Shown: one piece after another, positions 8,198 through 15,959 of the stretch
How the letters are laid out: every line of letters begins with the position of its first letter
Numbering within the stretch: position 1 is the first letter of the stretch
Origin: a virus
Virus record (IMG/VR): IMGVR_UViG_3300035034_001636
Span: 1 to 34,436 of that record
Direction: 5' to 3' (one strand)
Length of the DNA: 34,436 bases
Notes under the pieces: model-generated
Told to the model about the DNA's origin: nothing
Seen by the model: the letters and a program-made list of their open reading frames with translations, nothing else
Databases searched by the model: none
Program-made: the position numbers and the translations under genes

Positions 8198-9649
8198 TTA
8201 ATCCTCTTCTAAAGTAGATTGATTTTGAGCTTGTCTTGCAGCTATTTCTTGATCTATGTTTATGATCTCTTCATCAATGTCTTCTACTAGATCTAGCATA
8301 TTTATACCTGTTCTTCTACTTATTAAATTAGAGTCTATACCTTTAGATACATAGTTTATTTTCTCACTTATGTCAGACGGTAGAATAGAATTGAAGTGAA
8401 TATCATAATATAGTGATTGGCTTTCATTTCTAAGTCCTGTGTTAGTGGCATTTGTTATTCCAGATATTATTATATTTATACATCTCTCTATGAATACCTT
8501 CGTTGAATTTCTATGAAACTCTGATTTCAACTCTGTTGCTAAAAACATAAGCTTAACAGTTTTCTCTGCTACATTTCCAAGACTCTTAAGCTTCTCTAAA
8601 GATAGATTTGGAACTCCAGATCCATAAGCAATTGCTTCTTCGAGTTTATCTAATTCTAATTTGTTTGACTCAGGTGCTGTTTCTGCTTCTAAAAATCTAA
8701 CATTACCTTTGACTTCATTTCCAGCTTTGTCAAACTTTATTGGAATATTAAAGTGTTTGCCACTCTCTTCTTTAAGTGGCATGTTTGTCACAATACCTTC
8801 TGTGACTAAAATAGGATGGCCAGAGTAGTCATTCGCATCGCCTAATTTAGATAGAGCAACTTCATGTCTGTCTATTGGTGATGCTACTGTGTACCACTGA
8901 GGTTCTTTCTGTGAGTCATAGACTATTGGAATTCTATCAAAACCATGAGCCATTACACCATTTTGATCAGACAGTCTAAGTTCACCACTTTCATCATTTA
9001 GGTAGTATTTGTTTTTAATGTCCCATATCTCAACGTTGTTTATGTTTTTATCATCTGCATTTACTGAAACATATGACCACATAAAAAGAAGCATGTTATC
9101 TTCACCATCGAAGTATGGTGTCATTACGCCTTTTTCATTGTTAAGTACTTTTGCTTTTATTTCTTTTTTCTGTGCTGATAACCCAAGTTTTATAAGTATT
9201 CTATTTAACATAGAAGATTGATCGAGATCTTTTATGTAGAAATTCATAGCTACTTGTGTTTGACTCATCTTGATCACTGTAGACTGTAACAGTTTTGCAT
9301 CAATTCTATTTACTCTCCATATCTGTTTGACTAATTTAGATAGGTTGTTGTCTTCAGATGCTATCACTGATACGGGTTTACCTACTACAAATGTAGCGAG
9401 TGTTTCAACTATGTTCTGCGCATGGTTTAAATATATCTTAACCATCTTAGAGACTTTATTGTCTGCTAGTGATTTGTCAAGTTGAATTCTATCTACTTGA
9501 CCATCTCTTTGATTTCTACCAAAGTCTCTGTATTCTTTTATGTAGTTGTCTATTTTAGATACGTCTTTGCTTTTGAGTTTTATTTTCTCAATAGCAGATT
9601 TAGGATCTGTAGATAGTTGATCTGTTATGGCTTTTACAATATCATCCAT
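8198..9649 (-). CDS. Portal protein (SPP1 gp6-like)
   Basis: 483 residues, the usual portal size. After a helical N-terminus comes the portal-like pattern KMVKIYLNHAQNIVETLATF then VVGKPVSVIASEDN, typical of SPP1 gp6-family portals. Later segments include VTEGIVTNMPLKEESGK and the stem/crown-like region with LEKLKSLGNVAEKTVKLMF. The acidic, Gln-rich C-terminus (EIAARQAQNQSTLEED) is common in portals. It forms the ring through which DNA is packaged. It lies just downstream of terL, as expected. Confidence 0.85.
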   Translation of the reverse strand: MDDIVKAITDQLSTDPKSAIEKIKLKSKDVSKIDNYIKEYRDFGRNQRDGQVDRIQLDKSLADNKVSKMVKIYLNHAQNIVETLATFVVGKPVSVIASEDNNLSKLVKQIWRVNRIDAKLLQSTVIKMSQTQVAMNFYIKDLDQSSMLNRILIKLGLSAQKKEIKAKVLNNEKGVMTPYFDGEDNMLLFMWSYVSVNADDKNINNVEIWDIKNKYYLNDESGELRLSDQNGVMAHGFDRIPIVYDSQKEPQWYTVASPIDRHEVALSKLGDANDYSGHPILVTEGIVTNMPLKEESGKHFNIPIKFDKAGNEVKGNVRFLEAETAPESNKLELDKLEEAIAYGSGVPNLSLEKLKSLGNVAEKTVKLMFLATELKSEFHRNSTKVFIERCINIIISGITNATNTGLRNESQSLYYDIHFNSILPSDISEKINYVSKGIDSNLISRRTGINMLDLVEDIDEEIINIDQEIAARQAQNQSTLEED

Positions 9650-9687
9650 GATGCTTAATTTTGTTTGTCGTAAATATATGAATAATT

Positions 9688-11247
9688 TTAATAGTCTAAT
9701 GCTCTTGATTGATCTTCTGTCATTCCATATGTTTCTAACTCATATTCAACTTCAAACCATTCATTCATAAAGAATGTATCTAGAATATCTGGTGACTCAT
9801 TTTGTAGAATGACTTTCATTTGCTCTTTTGGTATCACTTTTAATTTCCCATCCATATCAACTTTGTCTTTCTTAAAAGCTTTGCGTTCATGGATCATACG
9901 TTGTTTTACAGTCATCTTATCATCGTATCTCATGTTCTGTACTCTCTCACTCACATATGCTTTGTCTTTATTTACTGCAGCACCTGATCTGTATATCAAT
10001 TGAGTCTTTAAATTTTGATAGTTTTCATCTACGTTCATTTCTAAGACTTCATCATAGACTTCTAATGTTTTTCCACCACCGTGAAAAGGAATTGCACCTG
10101 GTAGAAAACCATCTAAATAACCACCTACACCATCAGCATCAAATAGCACCATTCTATTTGGTACTTTGTGCCTCTTCTGCATAGTTTTAATAGCTTCTAA
10201 GACTTCTTTGCCATCAGACTTGTCCATTATGATCATGTCTTCTAAGTTACGCCCTTCAAAATAGGATATGATAAACTTATTAGAACCTTGCAATGCAATG
10301 TCAGCAACTATGCGTTTCTTGTCTCTAGGTAGTTCAAATATGAGTTCAAACATATCATTGAATGCATCAAATTCGTAAATATCTAAATCACTCTTAGAGT
10401 ATTTCCAGTTACTTTCTAATAAAGATCTTCTAGTTGCTTCGTCTTGTGAAAGAAGGTTAGCTAGATACGCTGGATTGATCTTGAGTAGCTCTTGATTTTG
10501 GTATATGGAACCAGATATGAATGTTATTGACTTTACAAAATCTTGAGCTCTTATAGTATTTTCTTTATTTTGACGCTCTGCTTCTTCTTTTGCAGCTTCT
10601 AGCATTTTATCTATGATATGAGAGGCCTTATCAACTACTTCGTCTTCAGTATCGCCCCAAATATAGCTATCGCCAAAGCGTATGAAGTGGCGTATTTTAC
10701 CATCTCTTTCAGGTATTGGAAAACCTGTTTCTTGATCAATCCACCATGAAATAAGTTTAGCCACCCAACTCTCAGGGTCTGGGTTACATGTAGCCCTTAC
10801 ATATGGTTTAACACCACACGTTGATCTGTTTCTAGAAAGCAGATAGAAGAACATAGTTTCTGTGAAATGAGTGAGCTCATCAAAACCTATGAACGGCACT
10901 TGTGCACCTTGCCAATCGAGTTTATTCTTTTCATATTCTAAATGTGAGAACTTAAGCTTTGAACCTTTTGGAAAGTGCCATTCTAATGAGCTCTCTCTTG
11001 GTCTTGCACCTAGATTTGGATAGATCTGCATAGACGTGTCCCATAAACCGCCTTCTAATTTGATCTGTGGCGATGTTCTTCTAAATATGACACCACCAAA
11101 ACCTTTTACACCAGAGTGTCTTAGATACTCTAAAAGTAGCGCAAATGTTTTACCAACACCAGCAGCTGAACCACCTATGACAATATCTGCTGATGAACCT
11201 AAGAAGTTTTCTTGAAAACCAGGTTGAGGTTTTATTGTTTTACCCAT
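9688..11247 (-). CDS. terL: Terminase large subunit
   Basis: 519 residues. Walker A GGSAAGVGKT at residues 25-34, Walker B FIGFDELTHF near 119-128 with D123/E124, and coupling motif ATCNPDP at 152-158 form the packaging ATPase. The C-terminal RNase H-like nuclease domain shows acidic residues in RIVADIALQG (D316) and MVLFDADGVGG (D370/D372). It cuts concatemers and drives DNA into the prohead through the portal encoded next. Its start overlaps the preceding stop by one base. Confidence 0.95.
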   Translation of the reverse strand: MGKTIKPQPGFQENFLGSSADIVIGGSAAGVGKTFALLLEYLRHSGVKGFGGVIFRRTSPQIKLEGGLWDTSMQIYPNLGARPRESSLEWHFPKGSKLKFSHLEYEKNKLDWQGAQVPFIGFDELTHFTETMFFYLLSRNRSTCGVKPYVRATCNPDPESWVAKLISWWIDQETGFPIPERDGKIRHFIRFGDSYIWGDTEDEVVDKASHIIDKMLEAAKEEAERQNKENTIRAQDFVKSITFISGSIYQNQELLKINPAYLANLLSQDEATRRSLLESNWKYSKSDLDIYEFDAFNDMFELIFELPRDKKRIVADIALQGSNKFIISYFEGRNLEDMIIMDKSDGKEVLEAIKTMQKRHKVPNRMVLFDADGVGGYLDGFLPGAIPFHGGGKTLEVYDEVLEMNVDENYQNLKTQLIYRSGAAVNKDKAYVSERVQNMRYDDKMTVKQRMIHERKAFKKDKVDMDGKLKVIPKEQMKVILQNESPDILDTFFMNEWFEVEYELETYGMTEDQSRALDY

Positions 11248-11453
11248 TATCTATGGAATTTACTACATATGTAGTCATGCATACTATTTATAGTTTTAGT
11301 AGCTTCTAACAGTTCTTCGTATGATTTGCGTGTTTCATGCTGTGTTTTATCTAGAGTAACGATGTGAGCTACTTGAGCATCACTGGACAGCTTATTAGCT
11401 ATATACTGAGCTAACGCACTTGATTGCTGTCCAATTATCAATACTTTTTTCAT
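11247..11453 (-). CDS. Small protein between the terminase subunits
   Basis: 68 residues. The N-terminal KVLIIGQQSSALAQYIANKL looks like a beta strand plus glycine-containing loop and helix of a Rossmann- or NTP-binding-like fold, but the protein is too short to be a complete one. The rest is helical. It is tightly packed between terS (3-base gap) and terL (one-base stop/start overlap), so it is co-translated with packaging genes. No function can be assigned. Confidence 0.6.
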   Translation of the reverse strand: MKKVLIIGQQSSALAQYIANKLSSDAQVAHIVTLDKTQHETRKSYEELLEATKTINSMHDYICSKFHR

Positions 11454-11456
11454 GAA

Positions 11457-12017
11457 TTAGTCTCTATTGTTGCTAGGTAATTGATACATTGTAACTTCAG
11501 CAGCTTTCTGTTTGTTGTCTTTCTCATAACCACCTAAGTGCTTCATAAGTTTTTCAATTGCATCTAGCTTATTCATTAGGTTGACTTTCTTTATTTCACC
11601 ATACGGTATCTTTTCATTGCCAATATTAGCGTTGAGAGTTCTAACATCTATAGAGCTGATCATTTGTCTAACTGATTTTGGCATATCGTGTATACTCTTA
11701 AGAGATCCATCTTCTTTGTACATTTCAGCTGGATCGAAGCGTACCATGTTTGCAAGATCTACAACTAACTCATCGATAGTTATTCTATTTCTTTCGATGC
11801 TTTCTTGTTTTAATCTCTCTATCTCATCTTTGATTATTTGCCTATTTGATAACAAATAAGACTTTCTGTACATCACATGTCTTTGCATACCACTTGCGTC
11901 ATACACCCTTTTGTAAGCTTCTGAATAGCTGTGGTATTGCATGTATGCGTGACAAAAAGCTCTTTCTCTACTAGTCAATATTTCATCACCATTCTTGTCT
12001 ATTTTTCTCTTTCCCAT
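11457..12017 (-). CDS. terS: Terminase small subunit
   Basis: 186 residues with the Terminase_2 pattern: LTSRERAFCHAYMQYHSYSEAY near the N-terminus (a DNA-binding helical region), then a helical oligomerisation part and a C-terminal tail (EVTMYQLPSNN). The phrase FDPAEMYKEDGSLKSIHDMP is characteristic of this family. The protein recognises phage DNA and presents it to TerL. It lies two small steps upstream of terL. Confidence 0.88.
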   Translation of the reverse strand: MGKRKIDKNGDEILTSRERAFCHAYMQYHSYSEAYKRVYDASGMQRHVMYRKSYLLSNRQIIKDEIERLKQESIERNRITIDELVVDLANMVRFDPAEMYKEDGSLKSIHDMPKSVRQMISSIDVRTLNANIGNEKIPYGEIKKVNLMNKLDAIEKLMKHLGGYEKDNKQKAAEVTMYQLPSNNRD

Positions 12018-12019
12018 AT

Positions 12020-12304
12020 CTATTTTAGTTTTATGTGTCCTCGTCCTATGAGGTGCAAAATCCTTGCTTTTACTATCCTTCTTTCATTAGCCGAAAGCAT
12101 AGATTTTTTCTCTTCTATTAGCTTAAATTCATCAATTAATTCTCTATACTCGTTCTCTACTTGATCGATTTTATTTTTTATCTTCTCATTTTTCTTTCTG
12201 TAGTTCACATAAATTTTGAAAATAAAAGGTAGTTTATCAAGTATGAAATTCTTAATCTTTCTCATCAAAAATATAACAAATATTTTGATCTCTAGTTTCT
12301 TCAT
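12020..12304 (-). CDS. Small basic, coiled-coil protein upstream of terS
   Basis: 94 residues from ATG 12304, or 81 from ATG 12265 (MRKIKNFILDKLPF). The first 14 residues are hydrophobic and encoded by very AT-rich DNA, so the shorter form is credible. Residues 35-75 form a charged heptad-like helix (KKNEKIKNKIDQVENEYREL), followed by a basic tail with RIVKARILHLIGRGH. No family recognised. It ends two bases before terS and borders non-coding repeat region A. Confidence 0.5.
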   Translation of the reverse strand: MKKLEIKIFVIFLMRKIKNFILDKLPFIFKIYVNYRKKNEKIKNKIDQVENEYRELIDEFKLIEEKKSMLSANERRIVKARILHLIGRGHIKLK

Positions 12305-13053
12305 AAATAAAATTTATTTTTTGTAAATCTACTAATTTTTTCTGGAAACAATAAGAGAAACAAAGGAAACAATGATTGTTTCTCGGTAACTGTTTGGCTA
12401 TCAATTCTATAGGGTCGCCCGAGAAACAATAAAAAAAGCGCATTGTTTCTCATTTAACTGCTTGATTTTCAATAAACTAAAATGTTAATTTATGTTAAAA
12501 AGCATCCAGGGAAACAATAAAAAGGCAGCCTAACCCCCAGCGGCTCCTGGGCAATATACGCGTTTTAGGTAGTATATGGTAATTATCTATATTTTATAAT
12601 ATCAAAGGTTTTATACTTTTATTGTTTCCTTTGTTTCCAGAGCACCTAGGATCACTACCACCGTGACTTCGTTGGAGAAACAATCATTGTTTCTCTTTGT
12701 TTCCTTTGTTTCTCTGCTAAAAATGAGAAACCTCTGCATTACGTTGGTTATCAGTCAACTGCAGAGGTTTCGCAAGTAGCATCATGCAAACTAAAACAAG
12801 CTACCTGCCTAATTGCGAAAGTGTCGCAACATTAGATTTGCGAACTCTCTCATTTCAAAAAAGTAGTTGCGAGACTTTCGCATATGTACTTTTTGCCTGA
12901 AAAAATGTCGCATTTATTCTCATTTTTACTTATTTCTCTTAAAATTGTCTTTTTTAGAGTTAAAAACTCTTGTGCTTTTTGGTCTTATTTTTACACAAAA
13001 TAAGCATATTTTTTACACCTATTTTAGATCTCATTTATAGAGTTAAAAAATAG
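12305..13053. repeat. Non-coding region A: iterons, palindromes and hairpins (origin- or operator-like)
   Basis: No convincing gene. It contains many copies of GAAACAAT/ATTGTTTC. These include arms GAGAAACAAT and ATTGTTTCTC paired around a 10-base spacer near 12421-12452 and around one base near 12675-12695, plus tandem TTTGTTTCC repeats. An AT-rich core (TAATTATCTATATTTTATA, 12580-12598) leads into ATCAAAGG. A 12-bp stem GAAACCTCTGCA / TGCAGAGGTTTC spans 12727-12771. TTGCGA..TCGCAA (12813-12829) and TGCGA-GACTT-TCGCA (12868-12882) are small hairpins. The same elements in the same order occur at 31.8-32.2 kb. The tail (12900-13053) is AT-rich with a CTTATTTT/AAAATAAG stem at 12984-13004. Confidence 0.8.
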
Positions 13054-13263
13054 CTATGAAACATCTTTTTCAAAGAATTCTATTTCGTAATTGTGTTTAA
13101 CTTTTGAGCCTTCTATAATGAACTCTAAAGTGCTTCCAATTATATTTTTGATTTGCAGAAGATCAAACAGTTTTTCCTTATCTATGCGGGTTTGATCTAG
13201 CCTAGCTGCGTGTAGTCCGCCTATGTGATTTGCCACTATGTGCAATGTTGGTTTTTTATTCAT
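13054..13263 (-). CDS. Small hypothetical protein
   Basis: 69 residues: MNKKPTLHIVANHIGGLHA, then a helix with LDQTRIDKEKLFDLLQIKN and a strand-rich end (GSTLEFIIEGSK). Codon use and the A/T-rich start context resemble neighbours. Unknown function. It is the last gene before non-coding region A and the end of the small-gene operon that starts near 14.7 kb. Confidence 0.55.
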   Translation of the reverse strand: MNKKPTLHIVANHIGGLHAARLDQTRIDKEKLFDLLQIKNIIGSTLEFIIEGSKVKHNYEIEFFEKDVS

Positions 13264-13270
13264 TTGTGTA

Positions 13271-13351
13271 TTATATTAGCGTGAAAATAGTTATAGAAAG
13301 CATAACCCAAAACACGAATTTTATGATAGTCCATAGATCTTTAAGCTTCAT
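13271..13351 (-). CDS. Possible 26-residue membrane micropeptide
   Basis: A short ATG frame encodes a peptide with a charged start (MKLKDLW) and then an almost continuous hydrophobic segment (FVFWVMLSITIFTLI) ending in TAA. It overlaps the upstream gene by 11 bases and fills an otherwise empty 77-base gap. Single-helix peptides of this kind occur in phage lysis or superinfection-exclusion loci, but nothing here shows a function. Length alone could be chance. Confidence 0.3.
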   Translation of the reverse strand: MKLKDLWTIIKFVFWVMLSITIFTLI

Positions 13352-13640
13352 CGTACTGTCTTAAGAGTTTAAGAGTTTCGAATGCTTGATATTTAGGCGG
13401 AATATAAACATAGCAATTACTATAGAAAAAAGCTGAAACATTAGCTTCTAGCAGCATGTTTTTCTCTTGATGATTAAGAAATAGTTGGAAACTTATACTA
13501 TTCTTAGACTGCCTTCTTACTACTCTAGAACCACTTCTTAAGAATGCTTCTTCTTTAGAGTCTGCGTATGTGCTGTATTTACAGTATGACCAATCAAATA
13601 GACCATTCACTGTTTTTGCTATTTCACTTCTTGCTGCCAT
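13341..13640 (-). CDS. Hypothetical protein, 99 residues
   Basis: Start chosen at the ATG at 13640 (MAARSEIAKTVNGLFDWSYC) because it overlaps the preceding stop by one base (TAATG), the coupling seen elsewhere in this genome; a longer frame extends 17 codons upstream. The middle part is basic (SGSRVVRRQSKNSISF) and strand-like. It has three Cys residues but no metal-binding spacing. Family not recognised. Confidence 0.55.
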   Translation of the reverse strand: MAARSEIAKTVNGLFDWSYCKYSTYADSKEEAFLRSGSRVVRRQSKNSISFQLFLNHQEKNMLLEANVSAFFYSNCYVYIPPKYQAFETLKLLRQYDEA

Positions 13641-13960
13641 TAGTATTTTACTTTTTTTATCTGTTCTATTATTTCTTTGATAACCTCCCAATCTAAGTTG
13701 TACTGCTTAGAGAGTCTAGTAACTGAGATCCCTCTAGTATTTGCTATATAAATGTCGTATTTCTCTTTGCTAGTTATACCACTTCTTTTGATGTCTTCTA
13801 AGACTTTTATAGAAGTGCTTATGTCACTTATTACAAGGTCTACTTTAAGAATTTCGTCTTTGTTGATCAGTGGAAATGACTGAGCTAAGAGATATTCTTT
13901 TGTCTTAGTGGCATCTCTAAGTGCATCTTGTAAGACTTTTACTGGGTAGAACTTGATCAT
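13640..13960 (-). CDS. Hypothetical protein with C-terminal helix-turn-helix-like segment
   Basis: 106 residues, helical. The last third (ANTRGISVTRLSKQYNLDW followed by a basic helix) reads like a helix-turn-helix of the type that places a helix after a Ser/Thr-x-x-x-Leu turn, suggesting DNA binding; this is weak. The N-terminal part is a Leu/Ile-rich helix. Overlaps the upstream gene by the 4-base ATGA and the downstream by one base, so translation is coupled across three genes. Confidence 0.55.
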   Translation of the reverse strand: MIKFYPVKVLQDALRDATKTKEYLLAQSFPLINKDEILKVDLVISDISTSIKVLEDIKRSGITSKEKYDIYIANTRGISVTRLSKQYNLDWEVIKEIIEQIKKVKY

Positions 13961-14502
13961 ACAACAATTCTAAGATCATGTTTTCTTATAAAAGCGTTAG
14001 CTTTTCTTTTGAATGTATGAGGTGCTTTACATGAGAAGATCACTTCGCCATTGATCTCAATAGTGTATTTTTCTTTGATCAAGTAAAATGCTGCGATATC
14101 ATTGTCATTTTCTAAGTTTATGGATTCACCCAGCTGAAGTAAGTCTACTACTGTACTGTCTATCTCAGTAGATCTAAGTTGCATTGAATTAATAAAACTA
14201 AAGCTGTATATAGACATAGCTTTTTTAAACTCTTTCACTGCGTGTATTTCTTGATCAAACACAGCTTGAAGTTGCGTAACTGCTTGCAGTGTTTTTGATG
14301 TAGCTCTGACAATCTTCTTTAGATCACCAGATCTGCATATCTCAGCTATTTTAATATCGTCTAGCATTTTCTTTTGTGAACGTGTAGCAAACTCATTGAA
14401 AGCAGCTTGAGTAAGCTCTATTTCTATTAGAGCATCATCTACTGATTTACCACTCTTCACAAGTTGAGTAAGCTCATCTAATCGTATGTCTTGAGGTTTC
14501 AT
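13957..14502 (-). CDS. Hypothetical protein, 181 residues
   Basis: Two parts can be seen. A helical N-terminal two-thirds has LVKSGKSVDDALIEIELTQ and a long helix (TSKTLQAVTQLQAVFDQE). The smaller C-terminal part is strand-rich (KYTIEINGEVIFSCKAPHTF) and ends in a basic segment (KRKANAFIRKHDLRIVV). No recognised domain. It is the second gene of an operon led by the conserved promoter at 14765. Confidence 0.55.
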   Translation of the reverse strand: MKPQDIRLDELTQLVKSGKSVDDALIEIELTQAAFNEFATRSQKKMLDDIKIAEICRSGDLKKIVRATSKTLQAVTQLQAVFDQEIHAVKEFKKAMSIYSFSFINSMQLRSTEIDSTVVDLLQLGESINLENDNDIAAFYLIKEKYTIEINGEVIFSCKAPHTFKRKANAFIRKHDLRIVV

Positions 14503-14506
14503 AGTA

Positions 14507-14737
14507 TTATTTATTTAAAAATGCTTTGATTATAGATCTACATTCTAAAACTTCAGACTCATTATTAAAAGTAGTCCAGTTTAAATAAGCTATAAGATCA
14601 ACAGTAGGAATAGCTTCAATGTTATTCTTGATCATGTTTGGTTTTGGTTGAAAATGCTTTACTCCATCTTGAATGTAGTTAAACTTAAAAGAACCAGAGT
14701 TAGAATTGTTTTTTACTACTTGAATTTGAGTTTTCAT
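14507..14737 (-). CDS. Small hypothetical protein, first gene after promoter copy 2
   Basis: 76 residues from ATG 14737 (MKTQIQVVKNNSNSGSFKF). A longer frame using TTG at 14767 would run through the -7 box, so it is rejected. The sequence is polar with an aromatic pair late on (YLNWTTF). The start lies about 28 bases downstream of the conserved TATATTTG box, with the same 5' UTR as copies 1 and 3. Function unknown. Confidence 0.55.
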   Translation of the reverse strand: MKTQIQVVKNNSNSGSFKFNYIQDGVKHFQPKPNMIKNNIEAIPTVDLIAYLNWTTFNNESEVLECRSIIKAFLNK

Positions 14738-14764
14738 AATATATGTTTTAGTTTGTTTGATACT

Positions 14765-14806
14765 CAAATATACACTTTATAAATGAAACTAAAAAATATT
14801 TTATGA
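14765..14806 (-). promoter_or_regulatory. Conserved phage promoter element, copy 2
   Basis: Minus-strand TATATTTG (14765-14772) is an exact TAnnTTTG -7 box. About 15-30 bases upstream lies AAATATTTTTTAGTTTC. Copy 3 near 16.57 kb is nearly identical over about 85 bases, including the 5' UTR TATCAAACAAACTAAAAC. Confidence 0.75.
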
Positions 14807-14824
14807 AAATAATTAAAAAAAGTT

Positions 14825-15091
14825 TTAATCTTCTTGGGGTTTCAGTTTTATAGATCTACAAGGAAAGCCTCTTGTCCATCTACTTGCTCGCATATTTTTA
14901 TTCTTAACTAGTAGTTCAAAAGTTAGGTGTATTGCTTCCATTGTTTTCATGTTCATAATTTGTGCACTACTAAATCGCCAGTCAATGACATCATACTCTT
15001 CAAATGGTGGTTCTTTCATACTGCTAAATAAGCCACCACCTAGTTGTTGTTTTGTACCTATTAAATGTCCTACTTCTATTGGAATTTCCAT
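14825..15091 (-). CDS. Small hypothetical protein
   Basis: 88 residues: MEIPIEVGHLIGTKQQLGGG, a Pro/Glu/Asp segment (MKEPPFEEYDVIDWRF), then a helix with HLTFELLVKNKN and a basic end (RASRWTRGFPCRSIKL). No family recognised. Its ATG lies about 36 bases after the T tract that ends the structured RNA on the same strand. Confidence 0.5.
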   Translation of the reverse strand: MEIPIEVGHLIGTKQQLGGGLFSSMKEPPFEEYDVIDWRFSSAQIMNMKTMEAIHLTFELLVKNKNMRASRWTRGFPCRSIKLKPQED

Positions 15092-15119
15092 ATTTCTATT
15101 TATTATTTTATTTTTTAAA

Positions 15120-15262
15120 AAAAAAACACTGATCTGTTGTCTTCACCGTGCAACGTCTGTCGCTAGCCAGCTATCTGAACGCTCTTCCTCATAGATTTAG
15201 AGTCTATCGACTACGAACCTAGTCTCGGGAGCTTTTAAGGTGTCTGTTTTCCACAGTGTTTT
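15120..15262 (-). ncRNA. Structured non-coding RNA candidate, RNA-1
   Basis: Read on the minus strand, the two ends pair as AAAAACACTG and CAGTGTTTTT, and the right arm continues into a ten-T run like an intrinsic terminator. Nested inside are CACC/GGTG, a hairpin GACTA-GGTTCG-TAGTC, a hairpin ATAGA-CTCTAAA-TCTAT, a GCTC/GAGC pair enclosing both hairpins, and GCGAC-AGAC-GTTGC. The last uses a G-U pair only on the minus strand, favouring that strand. The segment is richer in G+C than its surroundings. It is not a normal tRNA. No Rfam family recognised. Confidence 0.6.
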
Positions 15263-15263
15263 T

Positions 15264-15420
15264 ATTATGAAAGAACACAAACAGGGTGACTGTACTAAAC
15301 TAACTACAATTTGTACGACTGTCATTTTGCATGAATTTACCACAAAGTGGCTGCTGTAGTCATATAGCCTACATACTCAACAGTTAATCGCTTATCTGTG
15401 TTCTTATTTTTTTCTTTAAA
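15264..15420. ncRNA. Second structured non-coding RNA candidate, RNA-2
   Basis: A perfect 9-bp long-range stem AAGAACACA / TGTGTTCTT encloses about 125 bases. Inside are CCAC-TTT-GTGG, TGTAG/CTACA with a 9-base loop, and a TGAC..GTAC / GTAC..GTCA two-part stem. On the plus strand the closing arm is followed by ATTTTTTTC, like a terminator; the minus strand lacks this. The strand is therefore uncertain. It adjoins RNA-1 with only a few bases between them. Confidence 0.4.
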
Positions 15421-15549
15421 AAATAGTTTGCCTTACTATTAATACCTCTAAGAGTCATGCTATTAATGAACAAATCCCCTCGTTCATTGGATCTTATGTT
15501 TAAGAACGTTACTGAAGTAGTAAAAAATCATACAAAATCTACACCAATA
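15421..15549. other. Gene-free spacer with one hairpin
   Basis: Between RNA-2 and the next gene I see no gene longer than 15 codons. A 7-bp stem AATGAAC / GTTCATT (15465-15471 and 15482-15488) with a loop containing CCCC is the clearest structure. CTATTAAT occurs twice, 20-odd bases apart. A TAGATTTTG on the minus strand could be an imperfect -7 box. Confidence 0.4.
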
Positions 15550-15795
15550 TTATATTCTTAAGTCTGCTATTGAGTTCTGAAGTTCTCTTAGTTCTTTAAG
15601 TAGCTCTGTTCTTTTCTCTTTGGATTTTTCTAACATTCTTATGCAAACTCTATTCATTATCTGTGTGCGCTCTTCGTACGTAAATACACACGTAACATTG
15701 TCGTTGAGTGTGCTCATTATTGAGTCTACTGCTGCAGATTTATATTTTTCTTTCTTCTCTAATGAGATTATTCTGTTAAGGTTAAATAGACTCAT
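15550..15795 (-). CDS. Small helical protein
   Basis: 81 residues from ATG 15795 (MSLFNLNRIISLEKKEKYK). A longer TTG-initiated frame overlaps the end of the 53-residue gene upstream and is less likely; the ATG starts two bases after that gene's stop. The C-terminal half is a Lys/Glu/Leu-rich helix (EKSKEKRTELLKELRELQN), probably a coiled coil. It is the last gene before the non-coding RNA region. Function unknown. Confidence 0.55.
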   Translation of the reverse strand: MSLFNLNRIISLEKKEKYKSAAVDSIMSTLNDNVTCVFTYEERTQIMNRVCIRMLEKSKEKRTELLKELRELQNSIADLRI

Positions 15796-15797
15796 GA

Positions 15798-15959
15798 TCA
15801 ATGTGTTTTTACTTCTTCGTCCCAATTTGGAAATCTTCTTATAAATAGTCTTACATCTGCCCTATATAGATCTAATGAAAGTCTTACTATAGATTTTGAG
15901 TGTAGCAGTGGTTTCCATTTTCTATTTAAAATATCGTGCTGCTCTTGTGCTTCTCTCAC
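15798..15959 (-). CDS. 53-residue protein, GTG start
   Basis: A short frame fills the gap between the DenV-type gene and the 81-residue gene. It starts with GTG in a 4-base GTGA overlap with the denV stop and ends TGA two bases before the next ATG, which is classic operon packing. Residues: VREAQEQHDILNRKWKPLL at the start, LYRADVRLFIRRFPNWDEE later. It is basic and amphipathic. No family recognised; the packing is the main evidence. Confidence 0.6.
   Translation of the reverse strand: MREAQEQHDILNRKWKPLLHSKSIVRLSLDLYRADVRLFIRRFPNWDEEVKTH

Noticed and set aside
9957-10184. 75-residue plus-strand frame inside terL
   Set aside because: Leu/His-rich shadow of a certain gene; no start context or operon logic.
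12252-12443. 63-residue minus-strand frame at the edge of region A
   Set aside because: It is made largely of the GAAACAAT repeats, gives a Cys/Phe-rich sequence and overlaps the start of the 94-residue gene.
12349-12760. Repeats of region A as a CRISPR array
   Set aside because: Units are short, overlapping and inverted with irregular spacing; no uniform spacers and no cas genes.
14738-14767. TTG-initiated N-terminal extension of the gene at 14507
   Set aside because: The extension overlaps the -7 box of promoter copy 2, so it could not be transcribed in full.
15128-15262. RNA-1 as an amber-suppressor tRNA (loop CTCTAAA, anticodon CUA)
   Set aside because: The anticodon-like arm is good, but no acceptor, D and T arms with proper spacing or a TTCRA loop can be built.
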